A stretch of 21,131 nt of DNA from Roseateles sp. Lineage in GTDB: Bacteria > Pseudomonadota > Gammaproteobacteria > Burkholderiales > Burkholderiaceae. The notes beneath the pieces are model-generated. The model saw nothing but the letters and a program-made list of their open reading frames with translations. It did no database searches and had not been told where the DNA came from. Below, piece by piece: positions 14,573-20,439 of this stretch (the first letter of the stretch is position 1; every line of letters begins with the position of its first letter). The position numbers and the translations under genes are program-made. Location: positions 1 to 21,131 of the forward strand of contig JAFAMW010000002.1 of the NCBI GenBank assembly GCA_019232985.1. The letters are read 5' to 3'.

Positions 14573-16003
14573 TCAGCTGAGCTTGCGGTGCCGCGCGAGC
14601 GGCGGGTTGCGCGCGAAGTAGCGCGCGATGCCGGTCGCGAGGGCGGCGACGAGCTGGTCCTGGTAGTCGGGGTCGCGCAGGTGCGACTCTTCGGTCGGGT
14701 TCGAGATGAACGCGGTCTCGACCAGGATGGACGGGATGTCGGGCGCCTTGAGCACCGCGAAGCCGGCCTGCTCGACCTCGCCCTTGTGCAGGCGGCCGAC
14801 GCGGCCGATCTGCGTGAGCACGGCGTTGCCGAGCTTCATGCTGTCCTTGATCTGCGCGCTCGTGCTCATGTCGAGCATGGTGCGCAGCACGCTCGCGTCG
14901 CGCGTCGTCACGTTGTTGATGCCGCCGATCATGTCGGCCTTGTTCTCGTGGTCGGCGAGCCAGCGCGCGGCCGCGCTCGTGGCGCCGCCGTCGCTCAGGC
15001 AGAACACCGACGCGCCGCGCGCCTGCGGCGTGATGAACGCGTCGGCGTGGATCGACACGAACAGGTCGGCCTGGACGCGCTGGGCCTTGCGCACGCGCTC
15101 CTGCAGCGGCACGAAGAAGTCGGCGTCGCGCGTCATCATCACGCGGATGTTCGGGTTGCTTTGCAGCTCGTCGCGCAGCTTGAGGCCGATCTGCAGCACG
15201 ACGTCCTTCTCGTGCAGGCCCGAGGGGCCCGTCGCGCCCGGGTCCTCGCCGCCATGGCCAGGGTCCAGCGCGATCACGATCAGGCGGTCGAGGCGCGCCT
15301 GCTCGACGGCCTTGAGCGGCGGCCGTGCGGGCGCGGCGGGTGTCGACGGCGCCGAGGCGGGGGCGGTGGCCACTCGCGGCGGCGCCGACGCGCCAGCCTG
15401 GGAGGAGGGCGCTGACGCCCCCTGGGCCGCCGACGCCGCGTCGATGCGGCCGATCAGCTCGCCGAGCGCGTCCTGGACCTCGCGCGCGGCCGCGCTCGAG
15501 CGCGGCAGGGCGTTGGCCGGCTGGACCTTCTCGTTGATCAGCGCGAGCAGCGGGTCGGCCTCGACGCGCGGGTAGAGGTCGAACACGAGCCGGTCGCGGT
15601 AGCTCGCGACCGGCGCGAGCGTGAAGATCTGCGGCGCGACGGCCTGTTTGAGGTCGAGCACGATGCGCACGACCTGCGGCGTGAACTGGCCGACGCGCAC
15701 GCCCGCGATATACGGATCGTCGGGGCGGACCTTGCCGATCAGCTCGCGCAGCGGGTTGTCGAGCTGCAGGCCGTCGATGTCGATGACGAGCCGCGCGGGG
15801 CTGTCGAGCAGGCGGTGCGTGACGCTGAGCGGCCGGTCGGACTCGAGCGTCACGCGCGTGTACGCGTCGGCCGGCCAGACGCGCACGGCGACGATGCTCG
15901 GGCTCGCCGCGTCGGCGGCGCGCGCGCCGGGCAGGCGCAGCAGCAGCGCGAGGCTGCCCATGCTGCGCAGGGCCCGGCGACGCGAGGGGGCGCTGGGTTT
16001 CAT
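14573..16003 (-). CDS. amiC: N-acetylmuramoyl-L-alanine amidase, AmiC type
   Basis: This periplasmic zinc amidase cleaves the bond between MurNAc and L-Ala to split septal peptidoglycan during cell separation. The 476-residue precursor starts with a twin-arginine (Tat) signal (SRRRALRSMGSLALLLRL, cleavage near ARA-ADA). An AMIN domain (about 36-145) directs it to the septum, a Pro/Ala/Ser linker follows (about 190-230), then the Amidase_3 domain. Zinc ligands are His250 (DPGHGG), Glu265 (HEKD) and His319 (SIHAD), with catalytic Glu429 (VETAFISNP). The start ATG has a good AAGGAG site and overlaps the tsaE stop by four bases (ATGA). E. coli has the same tsaE-amidase pairing with amiB. Confidence 0.95.
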   Translation of the reverse strand: MKPSAPSRRRALRSMGSLALLLRLPGARAADAASPSIVAVRVWPADAYTRVTLESDRPLSVTHRLLDSPARLVIDIDGLQLDNPLRELIGKVRPDDPYIAGVRVGQFTPQVVRIVLDLKQAVAPQIFTLAPVASYRDRLVFDLYPRVEADPLLALINEKVQPANALPRSSAAAREVQDALGELIGRIDAASAAQGASAPSSQAGASAPPRVATAPASAPSTPAAPARPPLKAVEQARLDRLIVIALDPGHGGEDPGATGPSGLHEKDVVLQIGLKLRDELQSNPNIRVMMTRDADFFVPLQERVRKAQRVQADLFVSIHADAFITPQARGASVFCLSDGGATSAAARWLADHENKADMIGGINNVTTRDASVLRTMLDMSTSAQIKDSMKLGNAVLTQIGRVGRLHKGEVEQAGFAVLKAPDIPSILVETAFISNPTEESHLRDPDYQDQLVAALATGIARYFARNPPLARHRKLS

Positions 16004-16485
16004 TCTTCTCCTTCGAGCCCGCGCAGCAGCGCGACGCCGCGCGTGCTGTAGGCGTCGACGCGCACGCGGCGCGTGTCGTCGGGCAGGGCTTCGAGGTGCA
16101 GACCGAGGTCGGGCGGCGGCAGCACGCCGGCGGCCTTCTCGGGCCATTCGCTGAGCTTGAGGCCGGGCGCCGCGAACACGTCGCGAAAGCCGGCGTCCTC
16201 CCACTCGCGCGGGTCGTCGAAGCGGTAGAAATCGAAATGGCTCGCCGTGCCGAGGCCCGCGATCGCGTAGCTCTCGAGCACCGCGTAGCTCGGGCTCTTG
16301 ACGCGGCCCGTGACGCCGAGCCCGCGCAGCAGGTGGCGCACGAAGCTCGTCTTGCCGGCGCCGAGCGCGCCGTGCAGTTCGATCGAGCAGTCCATCAGCC
16401 CCGGGCAGCGCGCGAGCTCGCGCGCGAAGCGCTCGCAGGCGGCCTCGTCGGGCCAGAGCAGTTGGCGGCTTTCTAGAATGGGCAA
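16000..16485 (-). CDS. tsaE: tRNA threonylcarbamoyladenosine biosynthesis ATPase TsaE
   Basis: TsaE is the ATPase that, with TsaB and TsaD, installs threonylcarbamoyl on A37 of ANN-decoding tRNAs. The 161-residue product shows the Walker A motif GALGAGKTSF (39-48), the switch segments VKSPSYAVLESY and HFDFYRFDDP, and the conserved EWPEKAAGVLP, aligning along its whole length with E. coli TsaE (YjeE). No ATG lies in the N-terminal region. TTG 16485 gives a length and N-terminus (about ten residues before WPDE) like E. coli; another TTG at 16503 would add six residues. Either choice abuts or overlaps the divergent queG start at 16486. Its stop overlaps the amiC ATG. Identity is firm; the start codon is not. 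Confidence 0.92.
   Translation of the reverse strand: MPILESRQLLWPDEAACERFARELARCPGLMDCSIELHGALGAGKTSFVRHLLRGLGVTGRVKSPSYAVLESYAIAGLGTASHFDFYRFDDPREWEDAGFRDVFAAPGLKLSEWPEKAAGVLPPPDLGLHLEALPDDTRRVRVDAYSTRGVALLRGLEGEE
16474..16479 (+). promoter_or_regulatory. -10-like element of queG inside the tsaE coding region
   Basis: TAGAAT (16474-16479) matches the -10 consensus at five of six positions and ends 6 bases before ATG 16486. It sits in the first codons of the divergent tsaE and is part of the 8-bp palindrome TTCTAGAA (16471-16478). No convincing -35 is visible. If used, the queG mRNA would be leaderless. Confidence 0.45.
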
Positions 16486-17589
16486 ATGACTGGGCTTTCG
16501 CAAGCGATGGACAAGGCGGCGCTGCTCGCGCAGCTGCGCGCCTGGGGCGCTGAGCTGGGATTCTCACAGATCGGCGTGGCCGGCATCGAGCTCGGCGACG
16601 CCGAGGCCGAGCTGCAGGCCTGGCTCGACGCGGGCATGCACGGCGAGATGGCCTATATGGCGGCCCATGGCACGAAGCGCGCGCGCCCGGCCGAGCTCGT
16701 GCCGGGCACGCTCAGCGTGATCACGGCGCGCATGGACTACCTGCCGCGCGACACGCCGGCGGGCTGGCAGGCCGTCGAGTGGCAGCGGCTCGACGACCCG
16801 GCGCGCGCCCAGGTCTCGGTCTACGCGCGGGGCCGCGATTATCACAAGGTGCTGCGCACGCGCCTGCAACGCCTCGCCGACCGGCTCGCCGAGACGGTCG
16901 GCCCGTTCGGCCACCGCGTGTTCACCGACTCGGCGCCGGTGCTCGAGGTCGCGCTCGCGACGCGCAGCGGCATCGGCTGGCGCGGCAAGCACACGCTCGC
17001 GCTGCACCGCGACGGCGGCTCGATGTTCTTTCTCGGCGAGATCTTCGTCGACCTCGCGCTGCCGCCGACCGAAGCCCTGAGCGCCCATTGCGGCCAATGC
17101 TCGGCCTGCATCACCGTGTGCCCGACCCAGGCGATCGTCGCGCCCTACCGCGTCGACGCGCGGCGCTGCATCTCCTACCTGACGATCGAGCACGCCGGGG
17201 CGATCCCGCCCGAGCTGCGGCCGGCCTTCGGCAACCGCGTGTACGGCTGCGACGACTGCCAGCTCGCCTGCCCGTGGAACAAGTTCGCGACGCCGGCCCG
17301 GCTCGTCGACTTCGACGCGCGCCCCGAGCTCTCGGCCGGCGACCTGCTGCAGTTCTGGTCCTGGGACGAGGCCGAGTTTCTGCGCCGCCTCGAGGGCTCG
17401 GCGATGCGCCGCATCGGCCTGCAGCGCTGGCGCCGCAACCTCGCCGTCGTCAGCGGCAACGCGCTGCGCCGGCGCGCCGACGCGGCGCTGCTCGGCGTGC
17501 TGCACGCGGCGCTGCCGGGTGCCGATGCGCTCGTCGCCGAACATATCGAATGGGCGATCGCCCAGGCCGCGAGCCGAGCCGCGACCTGA
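16486..17589 (+). CDS. queG: epoxyqueuosine reductase QueG
   Basis: QueG reduces epoxyqueuosine to queuosine at position 34 of GUN-anticodon tRNAs, using cobalamin and two [4Fe-4S] clusters. The 367-residue product carries the ferredoxin-like cluster motifs CGQCSACITVCP (Cys202, 205, 208, 212) and GCDDCQLACPWN (Cys255, 258, 262), with Cys228 in between, and the conserved FTDSAPVLEVALA containing Asp148, the proposed proton donor. Length is close to E. coli QueG (379). ATG 16486 is taken as the start; ATG 16507 seven codons on is also possible, and neither has an SD site. It diverges from tsaE, its neighbour in E. coli as well. A third tRNA-modification gene, miaA, lies in the same window. Confidence 0.95.
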   Translation: MTGLSQAMDKAALLAQLRAWGAELGFSQIGVAGIELGDAEAELQAWLDAGMHGEMAYMAAHGTKRARPAELVPGTLSVITARMDYLPRDTPAGWQAVEWQRLDDPARAQVSVYARGRDYHKVLRTRLQRLADRLAETVGPFGHRVFTDSAPVLEVALATRSGIGWRGKHTLALHRDGGSMFFLGEIFVDLALPPTEALSAHCGQCSACITVCPTQAIVAPYRVDARRCISYLTIEHAGAIPPELRPAFGNRVYGCDDCQLACPWNKFATPARLVDFDARPELSAGDLLQFWSWDEAEFLRRLEGSAMRRIGLQRWRRNLAVVSGNALRRRADAALLGVLHAALPGADALVAEHIEWAIAQAASRAAT

Positions 17590-17660
17590 GGGCTGGCTGA
17601 AGCCGAAACAGCCGGCAACAAGCACCGGCCCGGCCTGTGGCAGAGTGCGGGCGTGAATCT

Positions 17661-17664
17661 GGAG
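17661..17664 (+). promoter_or_regulatory. ribosome binding site deciding the start of the chalcone-isomerase-like gene
   Basis: GGAG at 17661-17664 is 6 bases upstream of ATG 17671. It lies downstream of an in-frame GTG (17653), which has no such site, so the ATG is the likelier start. The 81-base gap after queG (17590-17670) shows only short imperfect stems and no convincing terminator or promoter. Confidence 0.7.
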
Positions 17665-17670
17665 CGATCG

Positions 17671-18297
17671 ATGGCCTTCTTCCCCAAGCGTATTTCCCCT
17701 CTCAAGACCCTGGTCGGCGCCGCCGCTCTGACGCTCGCGCTGTCCGCGCAGGCCGTGCGTTACCAGGGCCAGGACTTCCCCGACACCCTCGAGCTCGGCG
17801 GCAAGACCCTCGTGCTGTCGGGCATCGGCGAGCGCGCGGCCTACGGCTTCCACGGCTACTCGGCCGCGCTGTACATGACCAAGGTCGGCCGCACGCCCGA
17901 CGAGATCTACGCGGTACCCGGCCCCAAACGCCTGGAGCTGCGCATCACGCTGTCGATCAAGTCGATCGACGCGGCCGAGTTCGAGAAGGCGATCGACAAG
18001 GGCGTCGGCCGCAACTGCAGCGAGGCCGAGAAGGCCGCGCTCGGCGACCGCGTCCAGCGCCTCAACGCGAACCTGCACCTGGTCGGCAGCGTCAAGAAGG
18101 GCGACGTGGTCCTGATCGAATACCTGCCCGAGCGCGGCACGACGCTGACCGTCAACGGCAAGGTTTACGGCCAGCCGGTGCCCGGCGGCGACCTCTACAC
18201 GGCTTTTCTCAAGGTCTTCCTCGGCGAGAAGGTCAGCGACGAGCGCCTGCGCGCGGGCCTCCTGGGGCAGACCACGTACAAGGGCGCGCCGGTCTGA
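17671..18297 (+). CDS. exported chalcone-isomerase-like protein
   Basis: This 208-residue protein belongs to the bacterial chalcone isomerase-like family, small exported proteins of unknown role that share the fold of plant chalcone isomerase and of fatty-acid-binding proteins. Residues 1-28 are a signal peptide ending LSAQA before VRYQGQDFP. The mature part shows the family pattern: an early LELGGKTLVLSGIGERAAYGF strand pair, YSAALYMTK, LRITLSIKSIDAAEF, and a C-terminal helix ending VFLGEKVSDERLRAGLLG. Enzyme activity in such proteins is generally unproven, and no catalytic call can be made here. It lies 81 bases after queG and 38 before the Bug protein gene. Confidence 0.8.
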   Translation: MAFFPKRISPLKTLVGAAALTLALSAQAVRYQGQDFPDTLELGGKTLVLSGIGERAAYGFHGYSAALYMTKVGRTPDEIYAVPGPKRLELRITLSIKSIDAAEFEKAIDKGVGRNCSEAEKAALGDRVQRLNANLHLVGSVKKGDVVLIEYLPERGTTLTVNGKVYGQPVPGGDLYTAFLKVFLGEKVSDERLRAGLLGQTTYKGAPV

Positions 18298-18335
18298 GCT
18301 AGGCTTGCGCCATCCCTTCTAGGAAATTGCCCATC

Positions 18336-19316
18336 ATGCAGCGTCGCGACTGGCTGGTACACCTCGGGGCCGCGGGCCTGGGCCTGGGCGCGGGCGGGCT
18401 CGCCTGGGGCCAGGCGTTCCCCGGGCGCGGCACGGTGCGCCTGGTCGTGCCGTTCGCGCCGGGCGGCACGACCGACCTCGTCGCGCGCATCGTCGCCGAC
18501 CGCATGAGCGGCCTGCTCGGCCAGACCGTCGTCGTCGACAACAAGGCCGGCGGCGGCGGCATCGTCGGCGCGGCCGACGTCGCGCGCGCGGCGCCCGACG
18601 GCTACGAGCTCGGCGTCGCGACGGTCTCGACCACGGCGACCAACCCCGCGATCAACCCGAACACGCCTTACAACCCGATCGCCGACTTCACCTACGTCAC
18701 GAACATGGCGGCGACGCCGAACGTGATCGCCGTGCACCCGGGCTTTCCGGCGCGCGACTTCAAGGGCTTTGTCGCGGCGCTCAAGGCCGCGCCGGGCAAG
18801 TACAGCTACGGCAGCTCGGGCACGGGCGGCGTCGGCCATATGCAGATGGAGCTGTTCAAGAGCCTCGCGGGCCTGTTCGTGCTGCACATCCCCTACCGCG
18901 GCGCGGGCCCGGCGCTCAACGACGTCGTCGCCGGCCATGTGCCGATCATGTTCGACAACCTGCCGTCCTCGCTGCCCTTCATCAAGGAAAACCGGCTCGT
19001 GCCCATCGTCGTCGCGGCGCCCGAGCGGCTCGCCGTGCTGCCGAACGTGCCGACCTTCAAGGAGGTCGGCTTCGAGGCCGTGAACCGCATGGCCTATTAC
19101 GGCATCTGCGGGCCCAGGAACCTGCCGCGCGACATCGTCGACAAGGTCTACGCGGCCGCGAAGAAGGCGCTCGAGCTGCCCGACGTGAAGAAGCGCATCG
19201 AGGACACGGGCTCGCTGGTCGTCGCGAACACCCCCGAACAGTTCACGGCCCAGGTCAAGGCCGAACTCGATGTCTACCGCCAGGTCGTCCAGAAGCAAAA
19301 GCTCAAGCTGGGCTGA
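18336..19316 (+). CDS. Bug/TctC-family tripartite tricarboxylate transporter solute-binding protein
   Basis: This 326-residue periplasmic binding protein belongs to the Bug family, which is greatly expanded in Burkholderiales and binds carboxylates such as citrate, glutamate or nicotinate. MQRRDWLVHLGAAGLGLGAG is a signal peptide with a twin Arg, possibly Tat-dependent, cleaved near WGQA. Family landmarks are VRLVVPFAPGGTTDLVAR, VVVDNKAGGGGIVGA, YSYGSSGTGGVGHM, IPYRGAGPALNDVVAGHV and LPNVPTFKEVGFE. ATG 18336 follows an AGGA site (18321) by a rather long 11 bases; TTG 18327 is a poorer option. No tctA or tctB membrane gene is near, as is usual for Bug proteins. The ligand cannot be predicted. 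Confidence 0.92.
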   Translation: MQRRDWLVHLGAAGLGLGAGGLAWGQAFPGRGTVRLVVPFAPGGTTDLVARIVADRMSGLLGQTVVVDNKAGGGGIVGAADVARAAPDGYELGVATVSTTATNPAINPNTPYNPIADFTYVTNMAATPNVIAVHPGFPARDFKGFVAALKAAPGKYSYGSSGTGGVGHMQMELFKSLAGLFVLHIPYRGAGPALNDVVAGHVPIMFDNLPSSLPFIKENRLVPIVVAAPERLAVLPNVPTFKEVGFEAVNRMAYYGICGPRNLPRDIVDKVYAAAKKALELPDVKKRIEDTGSLVVANTPEQFTAQVKAELDVYRQVVQKQKLKLG

Positions 19317-19327
19317 GCCCGGACCGA

Positions 19328-19399
19328 GGACAGTGCCTGCGCACTGTCCGACGCCGGGCGAAGAGCCCGGCGTGTCCAGCACGCCAGGCCGGATGCTGG
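19328..19399 (+). other. three consecutive hairpins between the Bug gene and xerD
   Basis: Stem 1 pairs GGACAGTGC (19328-19336) with GCACTGTCC (19341-19349), 9 bp around CTGC. After a single base, stem 2 pairs ACGCCGGGC (19351-19359) with GCCCGGCGT (19365-19373), 9 bp around GAAGA. Stem 3 pairs CCAGCA (19376-19381) with TGCTGG (19394-19399) and would bury the UG of the xerD start codon (19393-19395). TGTCC occurs at both 19345-19349 and 19373-19377, so GGACA (19328-19332) has two partners and alternative folds are possible. There is no U-tract. It may be a terminator/attenuator, a translation-controlling leader or a REP-like element. Confidence 0.7.
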
Positions 19400-20289
19400 C
19401 CGAAAGCCTCGCGGGCGTCGCGCTGTTCCGCGAGTCGCTGTGGCTCGAGGACGGCCTCGCCGGCAACACGCTGGCCGCCTACGAGCGCGACCTGCGCCTG
19501 TTCGCGGCCTGGCTCGACGCGGAACAGGGCCGCACCCTCGACGCGTGCACCGAGGCCGACCTGCGCGCCTACGCCATCGCTCGCCACGCGGGCAGCCGCA
19601 GCACGAGCACGAACCGCCGCCTGAGCGTGTTCAAGCGCTACTTCCGCTGGGCGCTGCGCGAGCGCCGCGTCGACGCCGACCCGACGCTCAAGCTCGAGAG
19701 CGCGAAGCAGGGCCTGCGCAATATCAAGACGCTCACGCAGGGCCAGGTCGAGGCGCTGCTCGCCGCGCCCGACACCGGCACCGCGCTGGGCCTGCGCGAC
19801 CGCGCGATGCTCGAGCTGATGTACGCGAGCGGCCTGCGCGTGAGCGAGTTGGTCGAGCTCGCGAGCGTCAACGTCGGCTTCAAGGAGGGCGTGCTGCGCG
19901 TGACGGGCAAGGGCAGCAAGGAGCGCCTCGTGCCCTTCGGCGAGGTCGCCCATGGCTGGCTCGTGCGCTATGTGCAGGACGCGCGCGCCGAGCTGCTCGG
20001 CGGCCGCGCCTGCGACGCGCTGTTCGTGACCGCGCGCGGCGAGGGCATGACGCGCCAGATGTTCTGGGTGATCGTCAGGAAATGCGCGCAGCTCGCCGGC
20101 ATCACGGTGCCGCTGTCGCCGCACACGCTGCGCCACGCGTTCGCGACCCATCTGCTCAACCATGGCGCGGACCTGCGCGTGGTCCAGCTGCTGCTCGGCC
20201 ACGCCGATCTGTCGACGACGCAGATCTACACCCACGTCGCGCGCGAGCGCCTGAAGACGCTTTACGCGGCGCACCATCCGCGGGCCTGA
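19393..20289 (+). CDS. xerD: site-specific tyrosine recombinase XerD
   Basis: XerD acts with XerC at the dif site to resolve chromosome dimers under FtsK control. With ATG 19393 the protein has 298 residues, exactly the E. coli length, and begins just before the SAM-like domain (SLWLEDGLAGNTLAAYERDL). All catalytic residues are in place: Arg149 (ASGLRVSEL), Lys173 (GKGSKERLVP), His244 and Arg247 (PHTLRHAFATHLL), His270 (LLGHADLS) and nucleophile Tyr279 (TTQIYTHV). The C-terminus YAAHHPRA is the XerD type. The frame stays open upstream to 19270, including a GTG at 19372, but that would add non-conserved residues encoded by the hairpin row. No SD site is evident. Confidence 0.95.
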   Translation: MLAESLAGVALFRESLWLEDGLAGNTLAAYERDLRLFAAWLDAEQGRTLDACTEADLRAYAIARHAGSRSTSTNRRLSVFKRYFRWALRERRVDADPTLKLESAKQGLRNIKTLTQGQVEALLAAPDTGTALGLRDRAMLELMYASGLRVSELVELASVNVGFKEGVLRVTGKGSKERLVPFGEVAHGWLVRYVQDARAELLGGRACDALFVTARGEGMTRQMFWVIVRKCAQLAGITVPLSPHTLRHAFATHLLNHGADLRVVQLLLGHADLSTTQIYTHVARERLKTLYAAHHPRA

Positions 20290-20296
20290 GCCCGCG
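20279..20296 (+). terminator. hairpin over the xerD stop codon
   Basis: CGCGGGC (20279-20285) and GCCCGCG (20290-20296) form a perfect 7-bp stem around CTGA, which includes bases of the TGA stop (20287-20289). ATTCTTG follows, too few U residues for a classical intrinsic terminator. It may slow or end transcription of xerD together with the next hairpin. Confidence 0.45.
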
Positions 20297-20320
20297 ATTC
20301 TTGCAAAAACCCGTTCCGCA

Positions 20321-20346
20321 TTGGGGCGTCGGTGGCGGCGCCCCAA
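20321..20346 (+). terminator. second hairpin after xerD
   Basis: TTGGGGCG (20321-20328) and CGCCCCAA (20339-20346) are perfectly complementary over 8 bp, with a 10-base loop. On the plus strand no U-tract follows. It is the better candidate for ending xerD transcription, or it may be part of the control region of the next gene. Confidence 0.4.
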
Positions 20347-20353
20347 CACATCC

Positions 20354-20423
20354 GCACCCCTGGGGTGCCCCCGCTTGTCACATTGTCGCGGGCTTTGCAC
20401 GATGCCATACCTTTGACTATGGC
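20354..20423 (+). promoter_or_regulatory. palindrome and putative promoter of the TonB-dependent receptor gene
   Basis: GCACCCC-T-GGGGTGC (20354-20368) is a perfect 7-bp inverted repeat with one central base, a plausible operator-like site. Downstream, TTGCAC (20395-20400) and TATGGC (20418-20423) stand 17 bases apart and could be a weak sigma-70 promoter. A second pairing, TTGTCG (20383-20388) with CATACC (20406-20411), is about as weak. Receptor genes are often iron- or substrate-controlled; no clear Fur box is visible. Confidence 0.35.
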
Positions 20424-20439
20424 TCCTGCACGTTTGCTC

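Noticed and set aside
17590..17670. Short inverted repeats after queG (GGCTG with CAGCC, GCCGG with CCGGC) as a terminator.
   Set aside because: Stems are only 5 bp, overlap one another and lack a U-tract; such matches are expected by chance at this GC content.
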